A stretch of DNA of 64,000 nucleotides, taken from positions 1 to 64,000 of the forward strand of contig NZ_CABPVS010000002.1 in assembly GCF_902460845.1 (NCBI RefSeq), written 5' to 3'. Position numbers and translations under genes: made by a program. The notes under the pieces were generated by a model. It worked only from the letters and a program-made list of their open reading frames with translations. It searched no databases and was not told the origin of the DNA. The DNA comes from Campylobacter concisus. GTDB taxonomy: Bacteria; Campylobacterota; Campylobacteria; Campylobacterales; Campylobacteraceae. The first letter of the stretch is position 1, and every line of letters starts with the position of its first letter. Positions 55,254 through 64,000 of the stretch are shown piece after piece.

Positions 55254-56704
55254 CAATTCTCCTTGCTAAGTGCTTGTAAAAAGTATAAATTCATCCTAAC
55301 TCCTGCTCCACTCGCACCTGCTTGGTTGTATCCCCAAGCCTTTTCGCGGTATGCTGGGCCTGCGATATCAAGGTGTAGCCACTTATCTTTATACTCATCT
55401 TTGATAAATTTAGCTAAAAACATGCCAGCTGTGATCGCACCACCATATCTGCTTGATGCGCAGTTGCTAACGTCTGCGATCTGGCTTTTGATAAGCTCGC
55501 TAAGATAAGGGTTAAAATCAAGCGTAGTTGCTAGCTCGCCGCTATCTTTTATCTTGTTTTTAAACTCATTTTTTAGGCTCTCGCTGTTGCCCATGATGCC
55601 TGTCGTGTATTCGCCAAGTCCCACGACGCAAGCGCCAGTTAGGGTTGCCATGTCGATTAAGATGTCTGGTTTAAAGTCCTGCGCGTAGCTTAGGCAGTCA
55701 GCCAGCACCAAGCGTCCCTCCGCGTCGGTGTTTCTCACCTCTATGCTAACGCCACTTCTTGAAATAAGCACGTCGTCTGGCTTATAGGCGTTGCCGCCGA
55801 TCATATTTTCAGTTGCGCCCAAAATGGCGTGAATTTCAAATGGTAAATTTAGCTCTGCTGCACCTTTTATGATGCCAAGTGCTGCTGCTGCACCGCTTTT
55901 GTCTGATTTCATAGTTAGCATATAATCAGCCGGCTTCAAGCTAAGTCCGCCGCTATCGTATGTTAGCCCTTTGCCAACAAAGATGATGCGTTTTTTAGAC
56001 TTTTTAGGCTTGTAGGTTAGGTGGATGAGCCTTGGTTTATGCACGCTTGCGCGATTTACCGCCAAAAATGCGTTCATATTCTCTTTTGCTAGAAATTTCT
56101 CGTCATAGACCTCGCACTTTATGCTTGCGATGTTTTTGGCTAAATTTTGCGCATCCTCGGCCATCTTTTGTGGTGTATAAATTTCTGGGATTTCATTTAC
56201 GATATCTTTTGCAAAATTTGTAGCACTTGCTATTATCTCTGCCTCTTTAAAGCCATCATTTGCAGCTTTTAGATCGACCTTTTTGCCAGCAAATTCTTCA
56301 GTAGAAAAGATGATCTCTTTAAGGGTGTATTTCTCTTTTTTCTCTTTATACTTGTTAAATTCATAACTTCCAAGCAAAAAGCCCTCAGCTAGCGCCTCAA
56401 AGCTTAGTTTTTGACACTCCGCTATGTAAGAAGCTAACTTTATGCTCTTAATATTTAGCGACTTTAGTGCGTTATAAGCTTTAGCAGCTGCAACTCTAAG
56501 CTCGTCAAGATCAAGCTTAAAAAGTGGCACGTAAGCCCTTTTTGCCTCGCTTAGGACAAGGACGCTCTCGCCTTTGTAATTGTTAAATTTAATAGCCTCT
56601 TTATCGCCTATAAATTTATGTTTTAAGTCCTTATCTACTACGAAAATTAGTTCAATATCAGCTTTTATATCTTTTAATTTTTTATCAACTATTTGAAACT
56701 GCAT
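55253..56704 (-). CDS. pepA: Leucyl aminopeptidase
   Basis: A 483-residue M17 peptidase. The signature NTDAEGRLVLADCL and KSDKSGAAAALG hold metal ligands and catalytic residues; GLTYDSGGLSLKPADYM comes earlier. The N-terminal domain (1-150) is divergent, as is usual. It removes N-terminal residues from peptides. Overlaps dedA by 20 bases and ychF by one to four bases. Confidence 0.94.
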   Translation of the reverse strand: MQFQIVDKKLKDIKADIELIFVVDKDLKHKFIGDKEAIKFNNYKGESVLVLSEAKRAYVPLFKLDLDELRVAAAKAYNALKSLNIKSIKLASYIAECQKLSFEALAEGFLLGSYEFNKYKEKKEKYTLKEIIFSTEEFAGKKVDLKAANDGFKEAEIIASATNFAKDIVNEIPEIYTPQKMAEDAQNLAKNIASIKCEVYDEKFLAKENMNAFLAVNRASVHKPRLIHLTYKPKKSKKRIIFVGKGLTYDSGGLSLKPADYMLTMKSDKSGAAAALGIIKGAAELNLPFEIHAILGATENMIGGNAYKPDDVLISRSGVSIEVRNTDAEGRLVLADCLSYAQDFKPDILIDMATLTGACVVGLGEYTTGIMGNSESLKNEFKNKIKDSGELATTLDFNPYLSELIKSQIADVSNCASSRYGGAITAGMFLAKFIKDEYKDKWLHLDIAGPAYREKAWGYNQAGASGAGVRMNLYFLQALSKEN

Positions 56705-57290
56705 GTCTTCTATCTCTCCTTTCGTTTAAAATTTTATTTTCGATGCGCTTAAATGTATATATCAAAAGCCCCATAAATATAGCAACCACTGGGATAGCGA
56801 CATACCAGTGCTCTTTTGCTTTTTGAAGCAGCACTAATATATGCTCGCCAAGTATCCAAGCAGGTATGGTGGTGATCGCCGCCCAGCACCAAGCGCTGAT
56901 TAAATTTATAAAGGCATATTTTTTAGCGTCATAGCCGGTAAGTCCTATGCAAAGCGGTATGATGACACGAAAGCCATACATATAGCGTTGCAAAAAGATG
57001 ATCGGCCAGCCGTATTTTTTCAGCATTATGTGCGCCACTGCAAATTTTCTCCGCTGCGTGTGAAGCCTTTTTGCGATGTATTTTTTATTGTAACGGCCAA
57101 GGTAGAAGTAAATTTGATCTCCCACAAAGCCTCCAAGTCCAGCCACAAAGATAGCAAGTGCGATGTGCATATGCGTGGTGTGAGCGAGAATTCCAGCCAT
57201 TATTAAGGCCATCTCGCCTTCCATGATACACCAGACAAAAAGTATGATGTAACCGTACTCTTTAAGTAGTTCTATGAAAAATTCTTCCAT
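56685..57290 (-). CDS. DedA-family membrane protein
   Basis: A 201-residue protein with four to five hydrophobic segments and the DedA motif GFVGDQIYFYLGRYNKKYIAKRL, plus FLQRYMYGFRVIIPLCIGLTG. Some DedA proteins flip undecaprenyl phosphate or phospholipids; the role here is inferred from family only. It begins one base after apt stops. Confidence 0.88.
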   Translation of the reverse strand: MEEFFIELLKEYGYIILFVWCIMEGEMALIMAGILAHTTHMHIALAIFVAGLGGFVGDQIYFYLGRYNKKYIAKRLHTQRRKFAVAHIMLKKYGWPIIFLQRYMYGFRVIIPLCIGLTGYDAKKYAFINLISAWCWAAITTIPAWILGEHILVLLQKAKEHWYVAIPVVAIFMGLLIYTFKRIENKILNERRDRRHAVSNS

Positions 57291-57291
57291 T

Positions 57292-57840
57292 CTAAACCTC
57301 TAAAACGCTGTAAATTTTAGTAAGCGACTTTAGCTTTTCACTACCTTTTAGATCAACTAGATCTACGATAAAGCACGCTTCTACGCAGGTTGCGTTAGTT
57401 TGATTGATAAGCTCGATTGAAGCCTTTGCAGTGCCTCCAGTGGCTATGAGATCATCTATTAAAAGCACTCTTGCGCCCGCTTTTTCACCAAAAGCATCGA
57501 TGTGAATTTGTACTTCATCGACGCCATACTCTAGGCTATATTTTTGAGAAAGCGTGATAAAAGGCAGTTTTTTTGGCTTGCGAATAGGCACAAAAGGCAG
57601 CCTCAGCCTTGCTGCAAGCGCTGCGCCAAAGATAAAGCCACGAGACTCGATGCCAGCGATGTAGTCGATATTTGCACCCTCGTATCTCGCCACTAAATGA
57701 TCTATCAAAAAGTTAAATGCTTCTTTGTTGTTTAGTAGTGTCGTGATGTCGCGAAAGACTATGCCAGGCTTTGGAAAGTCGTTTATGCAGCGAATAGAGT
57801 TTAGTAAAAATTCTTTGCCTTTTTGATCTAAAATTTTCAT
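57292..57840 (-). CDS. apt: Adenine phosphoribosyltransferase
   Basis: A 182-residue purine salvage enzyme. PRPP motif is [34 protein letters not shown] lies upstream. It joins adenine and PRPP to AMP. It follows the coiled-coil membrane gene after 20 bases. Confidence 0.95.
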   Translation of the reverse strand: MKILDQKGKEFLLNSIRCINDFPKPGIVFRDITTLLNNKEAFNFLIDHLVARYEGANIDYIAGIESRGFIFGAALAARLRLPFVPIRKPKKLPFITLSQKYSLEYGVDEVQIHIDAFGEKAGARVLLIDDLIATGGTAKASIELINQTNATCVEACFIVDLVDLKGSEKLKSLTKIYSVLEV

Positions 57841-57860
57841 AAATTTCCTTAAATTTGATG

Positions 57861-58193
57861 TTAAAGTAGCGCTTCGATTTTGCCTTCAAGCTCACGTATG
57901 CGTTGTCTTAGCTTGTCGTTTTCTAAGCGGTACTGGGAATTTCTTGTGCGAAGCGAGGTCACGTCGTTTTTAGTTTTGTTTAGCTCGTCTGTTAAGATGT
58001 CGATGTTACCGAGGCTTCGCTGAAGTTGGATCTGAAATTTTCTTATGACGACCTCGGTGTCTTGGAGGTTATTTTTCATAAAATCTTTTGTCGCACGCTC
58101 TTTTTTTAGAAGCGTTTTGAAGTAAAAAACCATAACAGTTAGGTAGATCGCAGCACAAACAAGAGCAGTAAAAACGATCCACTCGCCTATCAT
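57861..58193 (-). CDS. Membrane-anchored coiled-coil protein
   Basis: A 110-residue protein. One N-terminal helix ([21 protein letters not shown]) and a long coiled coil to the C-terminus (about 45-110). No family recognised. It overlaps rpiB by four bases (ATGA). It may be a structural or anchoring protein of the inner membrane. Confidence 0.75.
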   Translation of the reverse strand: MIGEWIVFTALVCAAIYLTVMVFYFKTLLKKERATKDFMKNNLQDTEVVIRKFQIQLQRSLGNIDILTDELNKTKNDVTSLRTRNSQYRLENDKLRQRIRELEGKIEALL

Positions 58194-58633
58194 TTGTCTG
58201 CCTCAATCTCTATTTTTTTGACTCTTCTTTCGTGTCTACCGCCTGCAAACTCTGTCTTTAAAAATGTTTCAAGTGCTGCTGTGGCAACGCCAGCACCGAT
58301 CACTCTTGCGCCAAAAGCGATAACATTTGCATCGTTATGTTCTCTCGCAAGTCTAGCGGTAAATTCGTCGTGACAAAGGGCACACCTTACGTTTTCATGC
58401 CTGTTTGCAGCGATTGAGATGCCGATACCTGTGCCACAAATGAGCACGCCGTAGCAGTCAGGCTCAAGCTTGCTCGCTAGCAAATGCGCATAATCAGGGT
58501 AATCAACGCTATTTTTGTCATTCGTGCCAAGGTCAATGACTTCATGTCCAAGCTTTTTTATGACTTCTTTTAGCTCTGCCTTTAGCTCTACTCCAGCGTG
58601 ATCGCAAGCGATAAAAATTTTATCTATTTTCAT
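58190..58633 (-). CDS. rpiB: Ribose-5-phosphate isomerase B
   Basis: A 147-residue enzyme. Conserved FIACDHAGVELKAEL, DYPDYAHLLASKL and VLICGTGIGISIAANR are clear. It interconverts ribose-5-P and ribulose-5-P. The ATG at 58633 (MKIDKIF) gives the family length; the frame is open to 58789 but would run over the divergent gene's start. Confidence 0.94.
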   Translation of the reverse strand: MKIDKIFIACDHAGVELKAELKEVIKKLGHEVIDLGTNDKNSVDYPDYAHLLASKLEPDCYGVLICGTGIGISIAANRHENVRCALCHDEFTARLAREHNDANVIAFGARVIGAGVATAALETFLKTEFAGGRHERRVKKIEIEADK

Positions 58634-58743
58634 GAAAAATCCAATAAATTTTTTACAGATTATAGTGAAAGTTGCATTAAAATAAAATTTTGCTTGCATA
58701 TGATAAAAGGCTATAATTTGTGAAATTCTTAAAAGGGAAAAAT

Positions 58744-60129
58744 ATGAAAAAGACGCTCTTTTTAATGGCTTCAGTGCTAGCCTTTGCAAATGAAAATCTA
58801 ATAGAGATCTACACAGATCAAACCATCATCACTCAAAAATTTAGTGACGCAAATAGCTCTTTTAGCGCCTTTGTGCCAGAGGGTGTGCAGAGTGAGAACA
58901 TCACTATAAATGGGGATTGTGACGCGAATGCTTATCTAAAAAAGATCAGCGAAGAAAATAGCCCAAATTACATAAAATGGAAGCAAGAAGTCGCAAATTT
59001 AAACAATAAGCTTGAGGCGCTAAATGCAAGAGGTAGGTTTATAGAGCAAGCTTTGGTAGAAGAAAATAAAAGTAACGATGTGACAAAAAGGGCTGATGAG
59101 TTTTATAAATTTAGCCTAGAAAATATCGAGAAAATTTCAGCTGCTAAAAGTGAGCTTGAAGCGCTTAAAGAAAATGAGCCAAAAAGCGAGATGGCTGGAT
59201 TTTTGCAGCTTGATATGAAATTTGCTTGTGATCCAAAAGAGGCGACGCTTTCATATATGGATGATGAGGCCCCAAAGACGCTAAATGAAATTTATGCAGA
59301 CACAAAAAACAAAAATATCTTGATAAAACAAGAAATTTTGCTCACCAACCCATTTGCCAGCGATGTTAAAAATTTAAAGCTTGCTATCTATCCGACCAGA
59401 TATCAAAAAGCGCTTGCTCCAAGCAAGTTTTACCCTTGGTACGAGGAGAGCGAGGCGGAGGCTGATGGATATGGTGCTTCAAAAAATATGCTAAGGGCTG
59501 CAAAAGTCACCGCTGAGGTCGCTGATATGCGTGTGCAAAGAGATGAGAATGAATTTGCCAAAATTTGGAAGATAGATGGGCTAAATTTAGCAAAAGGTGA
59601 GAGCAAATATATAACTTATGACACACAAAAAATGGATGCAAATTTTAGTGTTTTTGCTGATTTTTACGGCTCGCTAAAGGCATATAATGTGGCTAGTTTT
59701 AAGCTAAATGACGATCTAACTCCAGCTAAAACGCAGTTTTATGTTAATGGTGTGAGTGTTGGTAGTCCTAGCGAGTTTGAGATAAAAGCTAAAGATGAGG
59801 CCTCTCAGCTCTTTTTAGGACAAAACGAGCTAATCGAGCTTAAAAAAGAGCGCTTAAATAAATTTAAAAAGAGCTCGCTTCTTGGCAAAGAGCGCATAAG
59901 CGAAGAGGGCTATGAGATAAGTGTCAAAAATAACTCAAGTAAGAGTGTTGATGTCACTTTGGTGGAGCGCGTGCCAGTATCTGCTGATGAGGCGGTAAAG
60001 GTCGAGATAAAGGGCTTTGATAAAAAAGATATCAGCAAAGATGGCAAGGTGGAGCTTAAATTTAGCCTTGCACCAAAAGAGGAATTTAAAAAAGAGTACT
60101 CTTACAAGATCACAAAGCCAAAAATTTAG
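58744..60129 (+). CDS. DUF4139-domain exported protein
   Basis: A 461-residue protein with a short signal segment (TLFLMASVLAFA). A coiled coil lies at about 80-145, then beta-rich regions of the DUF4139 type with ILLTNPFASDVKNLKLAIYP and EGYEISVKNNSSKSVDVTLVERVPVS near the end. No enzymatic motif is seen; surface or periplasmic role likely. The ATG at 58744 follows GGGAAAAAT. Confidence 0.75.
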   Translation: MKKTLFLMASVLAFANENLIEIYTDQTIITQKFSDANSSFSAFVPEGVQSENITINGDCDANAYLKKISEENSPNYIKWKQEVANLNNKLEALNARGRFIEQALVEENKSNDVTKRADEFYKFSLENIEKISAAKSELEALKENEPKSEMAGFLQLDMKFACDPKEATLSYMDDEAPKTLNEIYADTKNKNILIKQEILLTNPFASDVKNLKLAIYPTRYQKALAPSKFYPWYEESEAEADGYGASKNMLRAAKVTAEVADMRVQRDENEFAKIWKIDGLNLAKGESKYITYDTQKMDANFSVFADFYGSLKAYNVASFKLNDDLTPAKTQFYVNGVSVGSPSEFEIKAKDEASQLFLGQNELIELKKERLNKFKKSSLLGKERISEEGYEISVKNNSSKSVDVTLVERVPVSADEAVKVEIKGFDKKDISKDGKVELKFSLAPKEEFKKEYSYKITKPKI

Positions 60130-60146
60130 AGCAAATTTGCTCTAAA
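60125..60146. terminator. Bidirectional terminator
   Basis: A perfect 22-base palindrome, TTTAGAGCAAA and TTTGCTCTAAA, lies between two convergent genes and overlaps the stop of the plus-strand one. It can serve both. Confidence 0.75.
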
Positions 60147-60147
60147 T

Positions 60148-60804
60148 TTAGCCATTTATAAAGGCGCTTGCGATATCTAAAACGTATCTTGTTGGATAAA
60201 AGATAGTATCTTTTAAAGGCGAGATGAGGATGATGATAAGGATGACAAAGCCATATCGCGAGATGCCCTCTAGCTTTTCAGCCAGTGCGTGAAAGCCAAA
60301 ATTTCTAAGCGCATACTCGAGCGCGTGAAAGCCATCAAGTGGCGGGATCGGATAGAGATTAAAGATGGCTAACATCAAATTTAAAAGCGCAAGCGTAAAT
60401 AAAAACTGAAGTAAAATTTCAAAGGTTTCTATATTTAATAAAGCCTTTAGCACAAATAGCGACAAGATGCCTAAGATGACGTTGTAGCAGATGCCAGCTA
60501 GACTTACGTAGATAGCTGCCTTGTAGCCGCCATTTCGCACTACTGTGTAGGTATTTACAGGCACTGGTTTTGCCCAGCCAAACATCATACCAGTGCTTAG
60601 ATAAAGCACCAAAGGAACTATTATGGTGCCCACTGGGTCGATATGTTTTATAGGATTTATGCTAAGCCTACCAAGATTTTTTGCAGTGTTATCGCCAAAT
60701 TTATATGCAACATAGCCGTGAGCTATTTCGTGGCCTACAATGGCGATGACAAGTGCTATTACAATGCTAGCTATTCTAACCGGATCTATATTAGTGAAGT
60801 CCAT
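60148..60804 (-). CDS. Site-2-type membrane metalloprotease (M50)
   Basis: A 218-residue protein with about five membrane helices. The zinc motif HEIAHG is in IVGHEIAHGYVAYKFGD; the third ligand is in PIPPLDGFHALEY. It belongs to the short M50B-type family without a PDZ domain. Substrates unknown. Its start overlaps lepB by 14 bases. Confidence 0.88.
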   Translation of the reverse strand: MDFTNIDPVRIASIVIALVIAIVGHEIAHGYVAYKFGDNTAKNLGRLSINPIKHIDPVGTIIVPLVLYLSTGMMFGWAKPVPVNTYTVVRNGGYKAAIYVSLAGICYNVILGILSLFVLKALLNIETFEILLQFLFTLALLNLMLAIFNLYPIPPLDGFHALEYALRNFGFHALAEKLEGISRYGFVILIIILISPLKDTIFYPTRYVLDIASAFING

Positions 60805-61696
60805 CTACTTCACCTTCTTTTAGAGCTTTGTTTGTAAAAAATTCATCATTTTCTATCGTATCTACAAAGCGTCCGATACGCTCCCAGCGCACATTGTAGT
60901 TCTTGTCCCAGCTAAAATATATAAACCAAGGCTGACCGACTATATCTTTATATGACACACTTCCCCAAAAACGGCTATCATTTGAGTGATCGCGGTTGTC
61001 GCCTATCATGAAGTACTCATCCTTTGGCACTTTGACGTAAAATGCGTTAAAGTTAAAATTTGGATTTTGAGGAAGTGAGCTAATGGGCACTGGCTTCATA
61101 AAAACACTATCTTTATTTGTATTTAGCATGAAAATCATCTGCTCAAATAAATTTACATTTTCATCGTAGTGGATGCCGCTAAATCTATATGGCTCTTTTA
61201 TGAAAAGCTTACCATCAAGCTCGGTTATATCGCTATATGAGTAGCCAAATTTGCTCTCTTTACCATTTAAATTTTCACGGCAGTTTGCCTTTATAAAATC
61301 ATCTCCCTCTTTTGGACGCAAATACAAGGCTTTTTCGGTAAATACTATCTCATCTTCGCTTGTGGCAAAGCAGCGTTTTACAAAGTGGGTCTTTTCATCT
61401 TTTGGATAACGAAAGACAACTATATCGCCTCTTGCCGGACCATCGCCTGTGATAAGATGCCCATTGTCATTTAGCTCGGGTAAAATTTTTACTTCAAGCC
61501 ATGGAATTCTTGGTGTTGGTATACCATAAACAAATTTTTTGGCGAATAAAAAATCACCAACCAAAAGTGTATTTTTCATTGATCCTGAAGGGATAACAAA
61601 GGCCTGAGCTACAAAAAAAATGACTAGTAAAACAATGATAATAGTGCCAGTCCAGCTCGAGCAAAAGTCATAAAATTTAGTAAAAAATTTTTTCAT
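60791..61696 (-). CDS. lepB: Signal peptidase I
   Basis: A 301-residue membrane protease. One N-terminal helix (about 17-35), the Ser nucleophile in FVIPSGSMKNTL, the general-base Lys in RYPKDEKTHFVKRCF, and GDNRDHSNDSRFWG. It removes signal peptides from exported proteins. The start overlaps the folD stop by one base. Confidence 0.95.
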   Translation of the reverse strand: MKKFFTKFYDFCSSWTGTIIIVLLVIFFVAQAFVIPSGSMKNTLLVGDFLFAKKFVYGIPTPRIPWLEVKILPELNDNGHLITGDGPARGDIVVFRYPKDEKTHFVKRCFATSEDEIVFTEKALYLRPKEGDDFIKANCRENLNGKESKFGYSYSDITELDGKLFIKEPYRFSGIHYDENVNLFEQMIFMLNTNKDSVFMKPVPISSLPQNPNFNFNAFYVKVPKDEYFMIGDNRDHSNDSRFWGSVSYKDIVGQPWFIYFSWDKNYNVRWERIGRFVDTIENDEFFTNKALKEGEVDGLH

Positions 61697-62559
61697 TATT
61701 GCGCTCTTTTGTGGCTAGCTATCTTTGCTTGGGCTGCAAGGATTGTATTATTTAAAAGCATCGCAATAGTCATCGGACCCACGCCTCCTGGAACTGGTGT
61801 GATGTATGAGCATTTTGGTGCGACTTTCTCAAAATCCACATCGCCTACAAGCCTGCCATCATCAAGTCTGTTTATGCCCACATCAACGACCACTGCGCCA
61901 TCTTTTACCATATCAGCCTTTAAGAAAAATGGCTTGCCAATGGCTGCGACTATAAGGTCAGCGTTTTTACAAATTTCTTTTAAATTTTTAGTCTTGCTGT
62001 GAGTCACGGTAACGGTTGCCGAGGCGTTTAAAAGCAAATTTGCCATAGGCTTGCCAACAATGTTGCTTCTACCGATCACCACCGCGTTTAGTCCAGCCAC
62101 ATCAATGCCATACTCTTTTAAAATTTCCATCACGCCAAGCGGTGTGCAAGGCACAAAGCCATCAAGGCCGCTAACAAGTTTGCCAACATTTACAGCATGA
62201 AAGCCATCTACGTCTTTTGTTGGATCGATCATTGCCAAAACGGTGTTTGTATCTATATGTTTTGGAAGTGGTAGCTGCACTAAGATACCGTGGATGCTAT
62301 CGTCTAAATTTAGCACATTTATAAGTGCTAGAAGCTCTGCTTGGGTTGTATTTTCACCTAGGCGGTGAGCTACGCTTTTTATGCCGTATTCATTGCAGGC
62401 TTTTTCTTTGGCTCTAACGTATGTTTGAGATGCTTTATCTTCGCCCACTAGGATAACAGCCAATGTAGGCTCTACGCCAAATTTTTTTAGTTCTTCAGCT
62501 CTTACTTTTACGCTTTCTTTGACCTTTAAAGATACGGCTTTGCCGTCTAAAATTTTCAT
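61696..62559 (-). CDS. folD: Methylene-THF dehydrogenase/cyclohydrolase
   Basis: A 287-residue bifunctional enzyme of one-carbon metabolism. Signatures are [38 protein letters not shown] and [14 protein letters not shown]. It converts methylene-THF to formyl-THF in two steps. Heads the folD-lepB-M50 transcript. Confidence 0.96.
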   Translation of the reverse strand: MKILDGKAVSLKVKESVKVRAEELKKFGVEPTLAVILVGEDKASQTYVRAKEKACNEYGIKSVAHRLGENTTQAELLALINVLNLDDSIHGILVQLPLPKHIDTNTVLAMIDPTKDVDGFHAVNVGKLVSGLDGFVPCTPLGVMEILKEYGIDVAGLNAVVIGRSNIVGKPMANLLLNASATVTVTHSKTKNLKEICKNADLIVAAIGKPFFLKADMVKDGAVVVDVGINRLDDGRLVGDVDFEKVAPKCSYITPVPGGVGPMTIAMLLNNTILAAQAKIASHKRAQ

Positions 62560-62642
62560 ATTGGATCCTTATTTAAAAGCTTTTTTAATCACAAGGGTGG
62601 TATCATACCTAAAATTAAATTAAATTTTTAAAAGAGAGGTTT

Positions 62643-63248
62643 ATGCGGTCTATTTTTTTGTTTTTGCTTTTTTGTGTGGCGATTTTTGGTGCTGATTTTA
62701 TCACAAAGACCGAGTACGCCAAGATGCTCTACCTAAATCCACGCGGCATAGGATGTGACAAATGCCACGGCACAAAGGGCGAGGGCAGTCTAATCTCTAA
62801 ATACAAACACTTTGATAAAAAGGCAAACAAAACGGTTGACGATGAGCTTAGAGCACCAAAGATAAATGATATAGATTTTGAAAGCTTTAAAGCCGCTTTA
62901 ACTAAGCCAAAAGGTGTCATGCCAAGCTACTTTTTGACAGACGAGGAGACTACGATTCTTTATGAATACATTACGAATAAGATAAATACTCCTTCAAAAG
63001 CAGTAAAAGCGCAAAATTTAAGCAAGCCAGTTTCCACTGATACGACGCAAAAACAGCTAGAGCAATCTTCCAAAGCCGCCCCTGCTACAAAACCAGCAGA
63101 GTTGGCTAAAACTACCCCAGTAAAACCAGCTGAGTCAGCAAAAACCGTCACTACACAAGCACCAAAGTCAGCAGCAAAACCAGCTGTAAACCCAAAAGAT
63201 AATCAAAAAACAAATTTAAAAACACAAAATCAAAAGGATAAAAAATGA
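62643..63248 (+). CDS. Exported monohaem cytochrome c with Pro/Lys/Ala tail
   Basis: A 201-residue protein. Signal peptide [12 protein letters not shown]; one haem site CDKCH near residue 39; a Met-containing VMPSYF gives a likely axial ligand. Residues 120-201 are a low-complexity Lys/Pro/Ala/Thr tail. A class I cytochrome c electron carrier is likely. It overlaps hemL by four bases, linking it to haem synthesis. Confidence 0.85.
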   Translation: MRSIFLFLLFCVAIFGADFITKTEYAKMLYLNPRGIGCDKCHGTKGEGSLISKYKHFDKKANKTVDDELRAPKINDIDFESFKAALTKPKGVMPSYFLTDEETTILYEYITNKINTPSKAVKAQNLSKPVSTDTTQKQLEQSSKAAPATKPAELAKTTPVKPAESAKTVTTQAPKSAAKPAVNPKDNQKTNLKTQNQKDKK

Positions 63249-64000
63249 CAAATAAAGAGGCATTTAGCGAAGCCAAAAAATATATCCCAGGTGGTGTAAA
63301 TTCACCAGTGCGCGCATTTGGTAGTGTTGGTGGTGAGCCTGTGATGATAGATCATGCAAAGGGCGCTTATCTATACGATGTCGAGGGTAAAAAATACCTT
63401 GACTTTATCCAAAGCTGGGGTCCGCTCATATTTGGCCACTGTGACAAAGATATCGAAGAAGCTATCATCTCTGCTGTAAAACAAGGCGTATCTTATGGCG
63501 CTCCGTCTCCAAAAGAGACAGCTCTAGCAAAGCTAATATGTGATGAGTTTAAACAAATAGATAAAATTCGCTTCGTAAGCTCTGGCACAGAGGCCACTAT
63601 GAGCGCTATCAGAGTGGCTAGGGGATATGCTAAAAAAGATGGACTAATAAAATTTGAAGGCTGCTATCACGGACACAGCGATGCACTTCTTATAAAAGCA
63701 GGAAGTGGCGCTACGACATACGGCAACGCTTCAAGCAGCGGCGTGCCACAAGATGTTGTGAAAAACACTTATCTAGCAGTTTATAACGATATCCAGAGTG
63801 TAAAAGCCATCTTTGAAAATAATAAAGACAAAATCGGCGTCGTCATAATTGAGCCAATCGCAGGAAATATGGGGCTTGTACCAGCTGATAAGAAATTTTT
63901 AGAGGAGCTTAGAGCGCTTTGCGATAAATTTGGCGCTGTGCTTATTCTTGATGAGGTTATGAGCGGTTTTAGAGCTTCTCGCCTTGGCTCATATCCATTT
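63245..64000 (+). CDS. hemL: Glutamate-1-semialdehyde aminomutase, 5' part
   Basis: The first 252 codons of a roughly 430-residue PLP enzyme, cut by the window end. Opening [19 protein letters not shown], then [23 protein letters not shown] and [18 protein letters not shown] are diagnostic of HemL. The catalytic Lys lies beyond the window. It makes 5-aminolevulinate, the start of haem synthesis. The ATG overlaps the cytochrome stop. Confidence 0.95.
   Translation, partial: MTNKEAFSEAKKYIPGGVNSPVRAFGSVGGEPVMIDHAKGAYLYDVEGKKYLDFIQSWGPLIFGHCDKDIEEAIISAVKQGVSYGAPSPKETALAKLICDEFKQIDKIRFVSSGTEATMSAIRVARGYAKKDGLIKFEGCYHGHSDALLIKAGSGATTYGNASSSGVPQDVVKNTYLAVYNDIQSVKAIFENNKDKIGVVIIEPIAGNMGLVPADKKFLEELRALCDKFGAVLILDEVMSGFRASRLGSYPF

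Overview
The window looks like a chromosome segment of a Campylobacter of the concisus type. The evidence is an AT-rich, densely packed genome with campylobacterial protein families, a cbrR-type double-receiver GGDEF gene, an octahaem hydroxylamine-oxidoreductase-like gene paired with an NrfH-like gene, and the order metG-fbp-mobB-slt-yggT-gltX, which I recall from Campylobacter jejuni. The species is inferred, not proven.

Bases 1 to about 23,260 are the right-hand part of an integrative and conjugative element. Nearly all its genes lie on the minus strand. A tyrosine integrase (21817-23070) sits beside the 3' end of a CAT-anticodon tRNA gene (23264-23340), the probable insertion site. Upstream in transcription order is a type IV secretion operon: virB2, a virB3-virB4 fusion, virB5, virB6, a virB7-like lipoprotein, virB8, two unknown genes, virB9, virB10, virB11, virD4. 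After it come a small helix-turn-helix gene, a lipoprotein, a TrbM-like gene, unknown proteins, topoisomerase III, a VirB1-like transglycosylase, a TOPRIM primase-like gene and a small ribbon-helix-helix-like gene. No relaxase or left end is in the window.

The most striking signal is in virB2. A good start codon and ribosome binding site at 21154 lead into a (GA)10 dinucleotide repeat (plus strand (TC)10 at 21105-21124). With ten units the frame runs into a stop right after the repeat. With eight or eleven units it would run into a complete VirB2 pilin ending at 20791. The pilin therefore looks phase-variable and is OFF in this sequence, which would make conjugation a contingency trait. Between virB2 and the integrase lies an iteron-like array of about eleven copies of a TTAAAAAACC-type motif, and between the integrase and the tRNA there is a second family of short direct repeats that look like integrase arm sites.

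Bases 23,264-64,000 are core genome: ppa, a BOF-domain protein, adk, aspS; nadK, recN, cbrR-like, tatD, mltD-like, rlpA, hisB, kdsC, lptC, lptA, engB, a membrane protein and mrdA on the plus strand; queC, ybeY; a metG-fbp-mobB-slt-yggT-gltX cluster on the minus strand; mscL; a Crp/Fnr regulator with haoC-haoA and a metallophosphoesterase and psd; then ychF, pepA, dedA, apt, rpiB; a DUF4139 protein; an M50 protease, lepB, folD; a monohaem cytochrome; and the 5' part of hemL, cut by the window end. Several of these form overlapping, probably co-transcribed blocks for envelope building: peptidoglycan remodelling (mltD, rlpA, mrdA, slt) and LPS (kdsC, lptC, lptA).
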